Positions 9,246 to 17,912 of a stretch of 64,000 nucleotides of DNA are shown piece by piece. The notes beneath the pieces were generated by a model. It worked only from the letters and a program-made list of their open reading frames with translations. It was not told where the DNA came from and searched no databases. Positions within the stretch are counted from its first letter, which is position 1; each line of letters starts with the position of its first letter. This DNA comes from CAITWD01 sp963842065 (lineage in GTDB: Bacteria; Actinomycetota; Thermoleophilia; Miltoncostaeales; Miltoncostaeaceae). The stretch is taken from the NCBI GenBank assembly GCA_963842065.1, contig CAWJEW010000006.1, positions 310,001 to 374,000 of the forward strand, read 5' to 3'. The position numbers and the translations under genes were made by a program.

Positions 9246-11345
9246 CTATCGCCGCGATCGGCCGGACCCGCTGCCCCGGCGCATCGGGCCGGCCGGCAGC
9301 ACAGCGTTGTGCGGGAGCGGTCCGCCCGCGCGGGCGGACCGCGCGTCGAGCTCGCGGCGCACTTCGGCGATCTGATCGCGCAGGCTGGCGGCCTGCTCGA
9401 AGCGCAGCTCTTCCGCGGCGGCGAACATCTCAGTCTCGAGGTCGACGAGCGCCTGCTCGAGCTCCTCGGGCGTGCGGTCGACCGCCTGGGAGCGCACGCT
9501 GCGCGCGGCACGGCGCCCGGCACGCCCCGGCCGGTCCTCGCCCAGTCCGAGCAGGTCGACGATGTCCGACACACCCTTGACGATCGATTGCGGAGTGATT
9601 CCGTGCTCCGCGTTATAGGCCAGCTGGATCTCGCGCCGGCGCTCGGTCTCGGCGATCGCCGTCTCCATCGCGTCGGTGCGTTTGTCGGCGTACATGACCA
9701 CGCGGCCGTCGACGTTGCGGGCGGCCCGTCCGATCGTCTGGATCAGCGAGGTCGTCCCGCGCAGGAACCCCTCCTTGTCGGCGTCGAGGATCGCGACAAG
9801 GGTCACCTCGGGCAGGTCGAGGCCCTCGCGCAGGAGGTTCACCCCAACGAGGACGTCGAACTGGCCGAGCCGCAGCTCGCGCACGATCCTGATGCGTTCC
9901 AGGGTGTCGATCTCCGAATGCAGATACCGCGCCCGCAGACCCGCTTCGGTCAGGTACTCGGTGAGGTCCTCGGCCATGCGCTTAGTCAGCGTGGTCACCA
10001 GGGCGCGCTCGCCGCGTGCCGCCCGGGCGCTCACCTCGCCGATCAGGTCGTCGATCTGATTGGTCGTGGTGCGCACGTCGACCTGCGGATCCACGAGGCC
10101 GGTCGGCCGGATGATCTGCTCGACGACGTGTCCGGACATCCGCTGCTCGAACGCGCCGGGCGTCGCCGACACGAACACGATCCGCGGCACCCGCTCGAGG
10201 AACTCGTCCAGCTGCAGTGGGCGGTTGTCGAGGGCCGCAGGAATGCGAAACCCGTACTCGATCAGGTTGAGCTTGCGGGATCGGTCTCCCTCGTACATCC
10301 CCCGCAGCTGGCCCATCGTGTTGTGCGACTCGTCGATGAAGCACACGAAGTCATCGGGGAAGAAATCGATCAACGTGTGCGGCGGAGTCCCCGGCGCGCG
10401 CCCGTCGAGGATCCGGGAGTAGTTCTCGATGCCCGAGCAGAAGCCGAGCTCGCGCATCATCTCCATGTCGTACTCGGTGCGCTGGCGCAGGCGGTGCGCC
10501 TCAACGACCTTGCCCTGGGATTCGAACAGCGCCACCTGCGCCTCGAGCTCGGCTCGGATCTCCTTGAGCGAGCGTTCGATGACGTCCGGCGGCGTGACGT
10601 AGTGGGTGGCCGGGTACACCGCGACGTGTCCGGGCGTCGCCAGCACTTCGCCGGTGAGCGGATCGTAATGGGCGATGCTCTCGACCTCGTCGCCGAACAT
10701 CGAGATCCGATAGGCGGTCTGGGAGTCGGCAGGCTGGATTTCGATGGCGTCGCCCCGGACGCGGAAGCGACCGCGCTCGAGGACCGTGTCGTTGCGCTGA
10801 TACTGGACCTCGACTAACCGGCGAAACAGCGCCTCCCGGCGGTATTCCTCGCCGACGGTCAGCGTCACGACGCGGTCGCGGTACACCTCAGGCGAGCCGA
10901 TGCCGTAGATGCAACTCACCGACGCGACGATGACGACGTCGCGTCGTGCCAACAGCGACGCCGTCGCGGCATGGCGCAGGCGATCGATCTCGTCGTTGAT
11001 CGAGCTGTCCTTTTCGATGTACGTGTCGGTCGAGGCGATGTAGGCCTCGGGCTGGTAGTAGTCGTAGTAGCTGACGAAGTACTCGACCGCCGCCCCGGGC
11101 AGGAACTCGCGGAACTCGTTGCACAGTTGTGCCGCAAGCGTCTTGTTGTGAGCGATCACCAGCGCGGGCCGGCCCGTCTGGGCGATGATGTTGGCCATCG
11201 TGAACGTCTTGCCGGACCCCGTCACGCCCAGCAGCGTTTGGTACCGCTCGTCGCGCCCGAGCCCGGCCGACAGCTCGGCGATCGCCTGCGGCTGATCGCC
11301 GGTAGGCCCGTACGCGGTGGACAGCTCGAAGGTCGGTCGGGCCAT
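9246..11345 (-). CDS. uvrB: Excinuclease ABC subunit B
   Basis: Helicase-fold subunit that verifies damage and recruits UvrC. Walker A GVTGSGKTFTMA near residue 40, the beta-hairpin YYDYYQPEAYI that wedges into DNA, the FIDESHNT box, EGLDLPEV and QTIGRAARN are present, and the C-terminal UVR motif that binds UvrC is intact. I place the start at ATG 11345 because TACCGT (minus strand, 11358-11353) lies 7 nt upstream, a leaderless layout. It diverges from the glyoxalase gene across 63 bp. Confidence 0.97.
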   Translation of the reverse strand: MARPTFELSTAYGPTGDQPQAIAELSAGLGRDERYQTLLGVTGSGKTFTMANIIAQTGRPALVIAHNKTLAAQLCNEFREFLPGAAVEYFVSYYDYYQPEAYIASTDTYIEKDSSINDEIDRLRHAATASLLARRDVVIVASVSCIYGIGSPEVYRDRVVTLTVGEEYRREALFRRLVEVQYQRNDTVLERGRFRVRGDAIEIQPADSQTAYRISMFGDEVESIAHYDPLTGEVLATPGHVAVYPATHYVTPPDVIERSLKEIRAELEAQVALFESQGKVVEAHRLRQRTEYDMEMMRELGFCSGIENYSRILDGRAPGTPPHTLIDFFPDDFVCFIDESHNTMGQLRGMYEGDRSRKLNLIEYGFRIPAALDNRPLQLDEFLERVPRIVFVSATPGAFEQRMSGHVVEQIIRPTGLVDPQVDVRTTTNQIDDLIGEVSARAARGERALVTTLTKRMAEDLTEYLTEAGLRARYLHSEIDTLERIRIVRELRLGQFDVLVGVNLLREGLDLPEVTLVAILDADKEGFLRGTTSLIQTIGRAARNVDGRVVMYADKRTDAMETAIAETERRREIQLAYNAEHGITPQSIVKGVSDIVDLLGLGEDRPGRAGRRAARSVRSQAVDRTPEELEQALVDLETEMFAAAEELRFEQAASLRDQIAEVRRELDARSARAGGPLPHNAVLPAGPMRRGSGSGRSRR

Positions 11346-11408
11346 GACGCTAACGGTATCGTTGATCTCGGCCCCCCTGGGGCCCCATCGGCACGCCAAG
11401 GAGACGTG

Positions 11409-11801
11409 ATGCCCGCCAAAGAGATCTTGCACACCTGCATCCGCGTCCTCGACGAGGACCGGTCGCTCGCGTTCTACCGCGCCCTCGGCTTCGAGGAGCG
11501 CGACCGCAAGCGCGTTGGTGGCGATACCGCCACGGTCATCTTCCTGGGCCTACCCGGCGAAGGGAACCGGCTCGAGCTGACCCTCAACGACGGACGCACC
11601 GAGCCGTACGACGTCGGTACCGGTTACGGCCACATCGCGCTCGCGATCCAGGATCTCGAGGAGGAACTCGCGCGGCTGGCCCCGTTGGGGATCACCCCGG
11701 AGCGCCCGCCCTACCAGAGCGGGCCCGGCGGGTCGCTGATCTGCTTTGTCGGCGACCCAGACGGCTACCGCATCGAGCTCATCCAGGTCGGGCGCCACTA
11801 G
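11409..11801 (+). CDS. gloA: Lactoylglutathione lyase-like VOC protein (glyoxalase I)
   Basis: A 130-aa vicinal-oxygen-chelate protein that likely detoxifies methylglyoxal. The four metal ligands sit where expected: His in ILHTCIRV, Glu in NRLELTLN, His in YGHIALAI and Glu in YRIELIQ. Start ATG 11409 has AAGGAG 5 nt upstream. As actinobacteria mostly use other thiols than glutathione, the true co-substrate may be mycothiol or similar (inference). Its stop overlaps the 3' end of the convergent transglycosylase gene by 4 bp. Confidence 0.9.
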   Translation: MPAKEILHTCIRVLDEDRSLAFYRALGFEERDRKRVGGDTATVIFLGLPGEGNRLELTLNDGRTEPYDVGTGYGHIALAIQDLEEELARLAPLGITPERPPYQSGPGGSLICFVGDPDGYRIELIQVGRH

Positions 11802-12424
11802 CCCGTGGTGGAGGTCAGGACGGCGTACCCGGGAATCTGCGGCTGCAGGTCTGCGGGATACGCCCGCCGATAGATCCCGGCATCGTGAAGGACGTTCTGC
11901 ACGAAGGCCTTCGTCTCCGGAAACGGGACGTCGTCCGGGACCTTGAACACGTGTCCGTCCGCCGTCGCCTCGGCCCGCCAGACCGCCAGGTTGTGCTCGC
12001 CGGCGTTATAGGCGACCAATGCCGCGGGAACACTCCCGGTGCGGTCGATCAGGTAGCGCAGATACCAGGAGCCGTACTCGATGCTCACATCGGAGTCGCT
12101 GAGCCGGTCCGGGTCGCCCGGCGGCGGATCCGGCTGACTGGCGATGAAGTGCGCCGTGGTCGGCTCGAGCTGCATCAGGCCCACAGCCCCGGCATGTGAG
12201 ACCGCGCCTGGGTCCCACTTGCTCTCGACCTGGATGACCGCCGCGACGAGCGCGGGATCCAGCTGCTCGCGGTGTGCCGCGGCCTGAAGGGTCGGAATGT
12301 TGTTGAGCGGGTACAGCAGCCGCGCGTACCAGGCGGGCATGACGTGCTGGATGACCCCCCACGCGACCGCCAGGGCGACGACCACGCCGGCGATGCCCAG
12401 GAACCAGCGGCGGCGGCGGGTCAC
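11798..12424 (-). CDS. Membrane-anchored lytic transglycosylase (SLT domain)
   Basis: Cleaves peptidoglycan glycan strands. After RRRR comes one membrane segment (about residues 7-28), then the SLT fold: VIQVESKWDPGAVS with the catalytic Glu, GAVGLMQLEPTTA, and AYNAGEHNL. Start GTG 12424 overlaps the coaE stop codon (GTGA), implying translational coupling; a longer start at 12469 would lie inside coaE. The coupling of a cell-wall enzyme to coaE is odd in function but clear in the sequence. Confidence 0.88.
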   Translation of the reverse strand: MTRRRRWFLGIAGVVVALAVAWGVIQHVMPAWYARLLYPLNNIPTLQAAAHREQLDPALVAAVIQVESKWDPGAVSHAGAVGLMQLEPTTAHFIASQPDPPPGDPDRLSDSDVSIEYGSWYLRYLIDRTGSVPAALVAYNAGEHNLAVWRAEATADGHVFKVPDDVPFPETKAFVQNVLHDAGIYRRAYPADLQPQIPGYAVLTSTTG

Positions 12425-13128
12425 GTGCGTGCCGGTGTGGCGAACTCCGCGAACATCTGCGCGACCCACGCATCCAGCTGCGCCGGATTACCGTCGTTGA
12501 CGAACGCGCGATCGGCGGCGGCGAGCTTGCGGTCCTCCGTCCATTGTCGGTCGGCGCGGGCGCCGAAGTCCTGCCCGCGAGCGCTGACGCGCCCGCGGCG
12601 GATGTCCGCCGTGGCGGTCACGACCAGGACCGCATCGAAGCTGTGGGCAAGGCCCGCCTCGAACAGGAGCGGGACCTCGACCACCAGCAGCGGCCACCGC
12701 CCCTCGGCACGCCGATCGCGGATCCAGGCATCCCTCGCCTGGTGGATGCGCGGGAACAAGACGCCCTGCAAGAACGCGATGCCGTCGGGGTCGGCGAAAG
12801 CGCGCGCACCAAGGGCGTCCCGGTCGATCGCACCGTCGGGACCGAGGACCTCCGTCCCGAACCGCTCTCGGACAGCTTCGCGCACATCGTCCTGAGCGTA
12901 GAGCGCGTGCACGACGTCATCGCTCGAGAGCGTCGCGGCACCACGTGCCGCGAACGCCGCGAGCGCCGTGCTCTTGCCGGACCCGATACCCCCGGTCAGG
13001 CCGAGGCAGCGCGGCGCTGGCGATTCCGAAGCACCACCAGCGCCGCGTCCGCGATCGGAGACGTCCGGCGTACTAGGCCTCAGGCTCGTCGGCCGCAACC
13101 TCTTCGACGACCTCGAGCTCGACCACAT
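12421..13128 (-). CDS. coaE: Dephospho-CoA kinase (start uncertain)
   Basis: Last step of CoA synthesis, phosphorylating dephospho-CoA. The P-loop GLTGGIGSGKST, the ATLSSDDVVH region, PLLFEAG and the DRQWTEDRK lid are clear. No ATG, GTG or TTG occurs in frame between the rpsA stop and the P-loop; the nearest is ATG 13128 (or TTG 13131), inside the repeated 3' tail of rpsA, giving a 56-nt overlap and about 35 residues before the P-loop. A rarer start codon closer in is possible. It shares the CoA pathway with panBCD at the other end of the window. Confidence 0.85.
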   Translation of the reverse strand: MWSSSRSSKRLRPTSLRPSTPDVSDRGRGAGGASESPAPRCLGLTGGIGSGKSTALAAFAARGAATLSSDDVVHALYAQDDVREAVRERFGTEVLGPDGAIDRDALGARAFADPDGIAFLQGVLFPRIHQARDAWIRDRRAEGRWPLLVVEVPLLFEAGLAHSFDAVLVVTATADIRRGRVSARGQDFGARADRQWTEDRKLAAADRAFVNDGNPAQLDAWVAQMFAEFATPART

Positions 13129-14482
13129 CAACGCCCTGCGGCGCAACCTCTTCGACGACCTCGAGCTCGACCACATCACCGCCCTGGGGCGCGTCCGCGT
13201 CGACGACATCGAGCTCGACCACGTCAATGGCCTCGGGCGTACCCTCGTCACTGGCCACCGGCTCGGCCTGTGCGATCGCGTCGAACTCGGACCCTCCCGC
13301 CGCGTCGGCGTCAGGCGGGGCACCGTAGTCGGGCTCGTCATCGGCGCGGTGGTGGCCCTCGGCCCCCTCGACGTCGGCGACACGCTTGAGCGACAGCGAC
13401 AGCCGTCGGCGCTCGGGGTCGATCTCGATGATGCGCACCGACAGGGTGTCGCCCTGGCTGACCACCTCACGCGGGTTCTCCACGTGATGGGAGGCCAGCT
13501 CGGAGATGTGGACCAAGCCCTCGACGCCGGGGTGGATTTCCACGAACGCGCCGAAGGTGACGACCTTCGTGACCGTCCCCTCGACCACGTCGTTGATCCC
13601 GAAGCGGTCGATCACGCTCTGCCACGGGTCGGCTTGGGTCTGCTTGAGACCCAGGGAAATGCGCTGCCGCTCGCGATCGATGTCGAGCACCTTGACCTCG
13701 ACCTTTTCGCCGATCGTCAGCACCTCGGACGGATGGTTCACGTGGCTCCAGGACAGCTCGGAGATGTGGATGAGCCCGTCGATGCCCTCCAGGTCGACGA
13801 ACGCGCCGAAGTCGACGATGTTGGAGATCACGCCTTCGACCACGTCGCCGGGCTGCAGCTCGTCGAGGATCTTCTGGCGCACTTCGCGGCGCTCATCCTC
13901 GAGGACGGCGCGACGCGACAGGACGACGTTGTTGCGGTTGCGGTTGAGCTCGATCACCTTGCACTCGAGCTTGCGGCCAAGGAACTCGTCCAAGTCCTGC
14001 ACGCGACGGATGTCGACGAGCGATGCCGGCAGGAAGCCGCGGACGCCCAGATCGAGGATCAGACCGCCCTTGACGACCTCGATCACCGTGCCCTCGACGT
14101 GCTCGCCGGCGGCGGCGGCGGCCTCGATGCGCTTCCAGGCCTTCTCAAAGCGGGCGCGCTTCTTGGAGAGGATCAGCCGGCCGTCCTGGTCTTCCTTGAT
14201 CATCACGAGCGCGTCGATCATCTCGCCGAGCTCGACTTCGTCGAAGACGTTGACGGACTTGCGGATGGACAGCTCAGAGAGCGGGATCACACCCTCGCTC
14301 TTGTAGCCGATGTCGACGAGGACCTCGTCCTTGTCGATCCGCACGACACGACCGGTGACCACGTCCCCTTCGGAGAAGATCGGGATCGTGAGGTCGTAGT
14401 TCGGAATCATCTGCCCGTCAACTTCGATGTATTCGGGTCCATCGAGCGTGCGCACTGGGGTGTCGAGATCTACTTGGGTCAC
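13073..14482 (-). CDS. rpsA: 30S ribosomal protein S1
   Basis: Binds mRNA at the ribosome and helps translation start. Four S1 RNA-binding domains follow each other (for example GDVVTGRVVRIDKDEVLVDIG and GDVVEGVISNIVDFGAFVDL), then an acidic low-complexity tail of about 90 residues. The tail ends in 16-residue repeats of the type VVEEVAPQGVDVVELE, encoded by 48-bp DNA repeats. Start is GTG 14482 with AAGGA upstream. coaE begins inside the tail. Confidence 0.95.
   Translation of the reverse strand: MTQVDLDTPVRTLDGPEYIEVDGQMIPNYDLTIPIFSEGDVVTGRVVRIDKDEVLVDIGYKSEGVIPLSELSIRKSVNVFDEVELGEMIDALVMIKEDQDGRLILSKKRARFEKAWKRIEAAAAAGEHVEGTVIEVVKGGLILDLGVRGFLPASLVDIRRVQDLDEFLGRKLECKVIELNRNRNNVVLSRRAVLEDERREVRQKILDELQPGDVVEGVISNIVDFGAFVDLEGIDGLIHISELSWSHVNHPSEVLTIGEKVEVKVLDIDRERQRISLGLKQTQADPWQSVIDRFGINDVVEGTVTKVVTFGAFVEIHPGVEGLVHISELASHHVENPREVVSQGDTLSVRIIEIDPERRRLSLSLKRVADVEGAEGHHRADDEPDYGAPPDADAAGGSEFDAIAQAEPVASDEGTPEAIDVVELDVVDADAPQGGDVVELEVVEEVAPQGVDVVELEVVEEVAADEPEA
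13085..13215 (-). repeat. 48-bp tandem repeats in the rpsA tail
   Basis: The unit beginning GCAACCTCTTCGACGACC on the plus strand recurs at 13095 and 13143, 48 bp apart, with a third, more diverged copy near 13190. The repeats are in frame with rpsA (16 codons each), so copy number can change without frameshift. The first coaE start candidate lies within the copy nearest the rpsA stop. Confidence 0.85.
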
Positions 14483-14594
14483 GTTGTGGTTTCCTTGACA
14501 GCACTTCGTCGGTTCGCCGGCAGGAGCACGGGTCCCGACCGACCGGGTAAAGACCGAGTATAGAGCCTGCGGCCCGATCCGCAGCCCACGCGCA

Positions 14595-14963
14595 TCAGCG
14601 TGTTCGGCGGCCTGCCGGCGGCCGCAGGCCCAACATGGGCCGGCCGACGATGAAGGCGACGATCCCCAACAGGCCGGCCACCACGGCCAGGAGCCAGGCG
14701 AGCGTGGCGCCCCCCCCGGCGGCGGCGACGACCGCCATCAGGCACAGGACCGCGAGCACCCCCTGTCCCCAGCGCACCTCAGCGGCCGGAACGTAGCTCA
14801 CCGGCGGGCGTCCGAGCGTTCGGACGAGCCACGGCGCCGGCGACCTCCCGGGCGCGAACGCCTCCCACGCGGCCAGCGCTCCGGCGAGCGCGACCGGGAT
14901 GATCTGACGGAACAGGCCGCCCTCCAGCGCCAAGATGCCCACGAGCACCGACGCCAGGCGCAC
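14595..14963 (-). CDS. Small membrane protein, DUF4395-like
   Basis: 122 residues with about four hydrophobic segments: LVGILALEGGLF onward, PVALAGALAAWEAF, VLAVLCLMAVVAAA and WLLAVVAGLLGIVAFIVG. The layout (two helices, a loop with PPVSYVPAAEVRWGQG, two helices) resembles DUF4395, whose loop usually ends RFAQGVG; the Cys normally found at the C-terminus is absent. Start GTG 14963 is my choice. Function unknown. It follows the J-like gene in the polA direction. Confidence 0.55.
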   Translation of the reverse strand: MRLASVLVGILALEGGLFRQIIPVALAGALAAWEAFAPGRSPAPWLVRTLGRPPVSYVPAAEVRWGQGVLAVLCLMAVVAAAGGGATLAWLLAVVAGLLGIVAFIVGRPMLGLRPPAGRRTR

Positions 14964-14992
14964 GGCGACACGGTCGGCCCCCGGTGCGCCGG

Positions 14993-15205
14993 TCAGCGCG
15001 ATCGGTCCCGGTCGTAGGCTGCGCGTCGCAGGGGATCCGCCAGCACCGCGTGAGCGCGGTTGATCGCCACGAGCGTGCGCACGCCCTCGTCACCGGCATC
15101 GCGCGCGGCATGCTCGCGCAACACGCCGAAGGCGGCCTCGATGACCGCGGGTCGTGCGTGCGGGGCAACCTCCAACAGGTCGTAGAGGTCCGCCACGTCG
15201 GTCAC
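14993..15205 (-). CDS. Minimal J-domain-like protein lacking HPD
   Basis: A 70-aa protein that is nothing but a J-type fold: YDLLEVAPHARPAVIEAAF (helices I-II) and LVAINRAHAVLADPLRRAAYD (helix III). The HPD tripeptide needed to stimulate Hsp70 is missing; the loop reads REHAARDAGDEG. It therefore probably binds something without acting as a classical DnaJ co-chaperone. Start GTG 15205 overlaps the polA stop (GTGA), so it is co-translated with DNA polymerase I. Confidence 0.7.
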   Translation of the reverse strand: MTDVADLYDLLEVAPHARPAVIEAAFGVLREHAARDAGDEGVRTLVAINRAHAVLADPLRRAAYDRDRSR

Positions 15206-17814
15206 GACTTGGCCTCAAGCCACGTGTCTCCGGCACCGACGTCCACGGCCAGCGGCGGATCGAGCGGATACGCGCTCACCATTTCGCGGCGCGCGACGTC
15301 GGCGGCCACGTCGCGTTCGGCGGCGGGTGCCTCCAGCAGGAGCTCGTCATGGATCTGCAGCACGATGCGTGCACGCAGTCCGGCGTCGCGGAGCGCGTCG
15401 CGAGCGCGCACCATCGCGACCTTGATGATGTCTGCAGCGCTGCCTTGGATCACCGTGTTGACCGCCAGCCGCTCGCCCAGTTGGCGGACGTGGTGTGTCG
15501 AGGCCCCGAGTTCGGGGATCGGGCGGCGACGCCCGAGCAGCGTGCAGACGTAGCCGTCGCGGCTCGCCGTGGCGATCGTCGACAGGATGAACTCCTGCAC
15601 GCGCGGGTAGCGCGCCAGATACGTGTCGATGTAGGCGCGCGCATCCTTGCGCGAGATCCCGAGCTGTTCGGACAGCCCGAAGTCCGAGATGCCGTAGATG
15701 ATCCCGAAGTTGACGGCCTTGGCCCGATCCCGGGTCGCGCGATCGACGTCCGCAGGCGCGATCCCGAACACCTCTGCGGCGGTCGCGCGATGGACATCCT
15801 CCCCGTGGCGAAAGGCGTCGGCCAGCGTCGGCTCGCCGGAGCAGTGCGCCAGGATCCGCAGCTCGACCTGGCTGTAATCGCAGCTGATCAGCACGCATCC
15901 CTCGTCGGCGATGAACGCATCGCGGATCTCCCGGCCGATGGCCGTGCGTACGGGGATGTTCTGCAGGTTGGGATTCGTCGATGACAGCCGGCCGGTCTCG
16001 GCGACGGTCTGGTTGAAGGTCGTGTGCACCCGGCCCCGTGCGTCGATCAGCTCGGGCAATGCCGACAGATACGTGCTGTCGAGTTTCGTCAGCTCGCGGT
16101 ACTGGCCGATCAGCGGGACGATCGGATGCAGGGACTCCAGCTGTCGCAGGACCTGGCGATCGGTCGAGTACCCGGTCTTCCCGCGACGGGACGAGGGTAG
16201 CCCAAGGACCTCGAACAGGATGTGTCCCAGCTGCTTGGGGGAGTCGATCACGAACTGCTCGCCGGCCAGTTCCCAGATCTGGTCCCGGAGCTCATCGACC
16301 CGGTCGCGCACGCGCCCGGCGATCTCCCCGAGGCGCGCGACATCCAGGCGGATACCGACCCGCTCCATCTCCCCGAGCACGCCGACCAGGGGCAACTCGA
16401 CGGTCCGGTACAGATCCTCGAGCCCCTCCTCGGCCAGGCGCTCGTGCTGCCACTCCGCAAGCCCGAGCGCCCGGACGGCCATGCCGGCCGCCGCGTGCTC
16501 TTCGTCGACGTCCACGTCGATCCCCGCCTCGTGGGCGAGGTCGGCGAGCGGGTACCCGCGACGGCGCGGCTCGAGCAGATAGGCGGCCACCATCGTGTCG
16601 TCACCCGCACAGAACCCGGCGTCGGCAAGCGGCGCCGGTAGGGCCTTCGCGTCGTGACATGCCGCCGACGCCGCCGCAAGCCCGGCGGCAAGAGCCGGTG
16701 CGGCGGCGTCCTCCCAGATCCCGCCAAAGACCAGCTCGCCCGGAGCGGCTACCGCCCAGCGCGCGTCCGCGACGCCGACCCCGAGACGAGCGATCCCGGC
16801 GACACGCAAGGCGAGCTCAGACACGGCACACTCGGTCACCGCGATGGTGTCCGGCGCGACTGCCGGATCGTCGGCGTCGGCCCCGGGGGCCGCGAGTTCG
16901 CCGAGCCGGCGCCCCAGCGACTCGAACTCCCATTCGGCAAACGCCGACTTCAGCGCCGCCAGGCGCGCGGTGTCGAAGCTGAGTCGGGGCACCGCGTCGA
17001 GCTCGAGCTCGAGCGGGGTATCGCGCTGGATGACGGCGAGGTCCCGACTCAGGCGTGCGTTCTCGGCGTCGGCCTCCAGCGCCTCGCGGCGCTTGGGTGT
17101 CTGTTCGGCGGCGTGCGCGAGGACCTCGTCCACGGTTCCGTACTTTTGGATCAGCTGGGCAGCACCCTTCTCGCCGATGCCGCGCACGCCGGGCAGATTG
17201 TCGCTGGCATCGCCCACCAGCCCGCGGAATTCCGGCATCTGGGACGGCGTGACGCCGTAGCGCTCGAGGACGCGCGCAGGCGTGTACCGGACGGTGTCGG
17301 TGACACCGCGACCCGTCGCCAGTACCGAGATATGGTCGTCGACCAGCTGTAGCGCGTCCCGATCACTGGTCACGATGACCACGTGGTCGCCGTTGGCCGC
17401 AGCCTGTGCGGCCAACGTGCCGATGACGTCATCGGCCTCGAAGCCGGGGCTCTCGACGTTCGTGAAGCCGAAGGCCTCCATGAGCGGTCGGAAGTGCGGC
17501 TTCTGCTCACGCAGCAAGTCGGGCGTCTTCGCACGTCCCGCCTTGTAGTCCGGGTAGGCCTCGTGCCGGAATACCGGCCCGGGCGGGTCCCAGCACACGA
17601 TCACGCGGTCCGGACGCTCGTCGATGAGGACCTTGATCATCATCGCAGCCAACGCGTAGAGCGCATTCGTCGGTGCGCCTGACGCCGTCGCGATCGTCTC
17701 GGGCAGCGCGAAGAACGCACGGTAGGCGAGGCTGTTGCCGTCGATCAGCATGAGCCCGCCACCACCCGGGTGGCCGGCGTTGGCGACAGCGGCGTCGGGG
17801 GCGGGCTCGGCCAC
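15202..17814 (-). CDS. polA: DNA polymerase I
   Basis: Repair and Okazaki-fragment polymerase, 870 aa. The 5'-3' exonuclease domain is intact (LMLIDGNSLAYRAF, FEADDVIGT, GDASDNLPGVRGIGEKGA). The middle domain lacks the DxE metal motif of the proofreading exonuclease (GVGVADARWAV stands there), so 3'-5' activity is probably lost, as in other actinobacteria. Polymerase motifs A (DYSQVELRILAH), B (RDRAKAVNFGIIYG) and C (QIHDELLLE) are intact. GTG 17814 is favoured: TACACT lies 6 nt upstream (minus, 17826-17821), a leaderless start. Confidence 0.96.
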   Translation of the reverse strand: MAEPAPDAAVANAGHPGGGGLMLIDGNSLAYRAFFALPETIATASGAPTNALYALAAMMIKVLIDERPDRVIVCWDPPGPVFRHEAYPDYKAGRAKTPDLLREQKPHFRPLMEAFGFTNVESPGFEADDVIGTLAAQAAANGDHVVIVTSDRDALQLVDDHISVLATGRGVTDTVRYTPARVLERYGVTPSQMPEFRGLVGDASDNLPGVRGIGEKGAAQLIQKYGTVDEVLAHAAEQTPKRREALEADAENARLSRDLAVIQRDTPLELELDAVPRLSFDTARLAALKSAFAEWEFESLGRRLGELAAPGADADDPAVAPDTIAVTECAVSELALRVAGIARLGVGVADARWAVAAPGELVFGGIWEDAAAPALAAGLAAASAACHDAKALPAPLADAGFCAGDDTMVAAYLLEPRRRGYPLADLAHEAGIDVDVDEEHAAAGMAVRALGLAEWQHERLAEEGLEDLYRTVELPLVGVLGEMERVGIRLDVARLGEIAGRVRDRVDELRDQIWELAGEQFVIDSPKQLGHILFEVLGLPSSRRGKTGYSTDRQVLRQLESLHPIVPLIGQYRELTKLDSTYLSALPELIDARGRVHTTFNQTVAETGRLSSTNPNLQNIPVRTAIGREIRDAFIADEGCVLISCDYSQVELRILAHCSGEPTLADAFRHGEDVHRATAAEVFGIAPADVDRATRDRAKAVNFGIIYGISDFGLSEQLGISRKDARAYIDTYLARYPRVQEFILSTIATASRDGYVCTLLGRRRPIPELGASTHHVRQLGERLAVNTVIQGSAADIIKVAMVRARDALRDAGLRARIVLQIHDELLLEAPAAERDVAADVARREMVSAYPLDPPLAVDVGAGDTWLEAKS

Positions 17815-17912
17815 GCTGCGAGTGTAGCGCCCGGCTTGGCGGGCGCCTCGTGGATGACCCTGGCGGGCTCGGTATGCTTCGCCGGATCCCCGCACACCCC
17901 AGGAGGGCCACG

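Noticed and set aside
9309..10817. 502-aa plus-strand frame opposite uvrB.
   Set aside because: Antisense shadow with no family features; uvrB on the other strand is complete.
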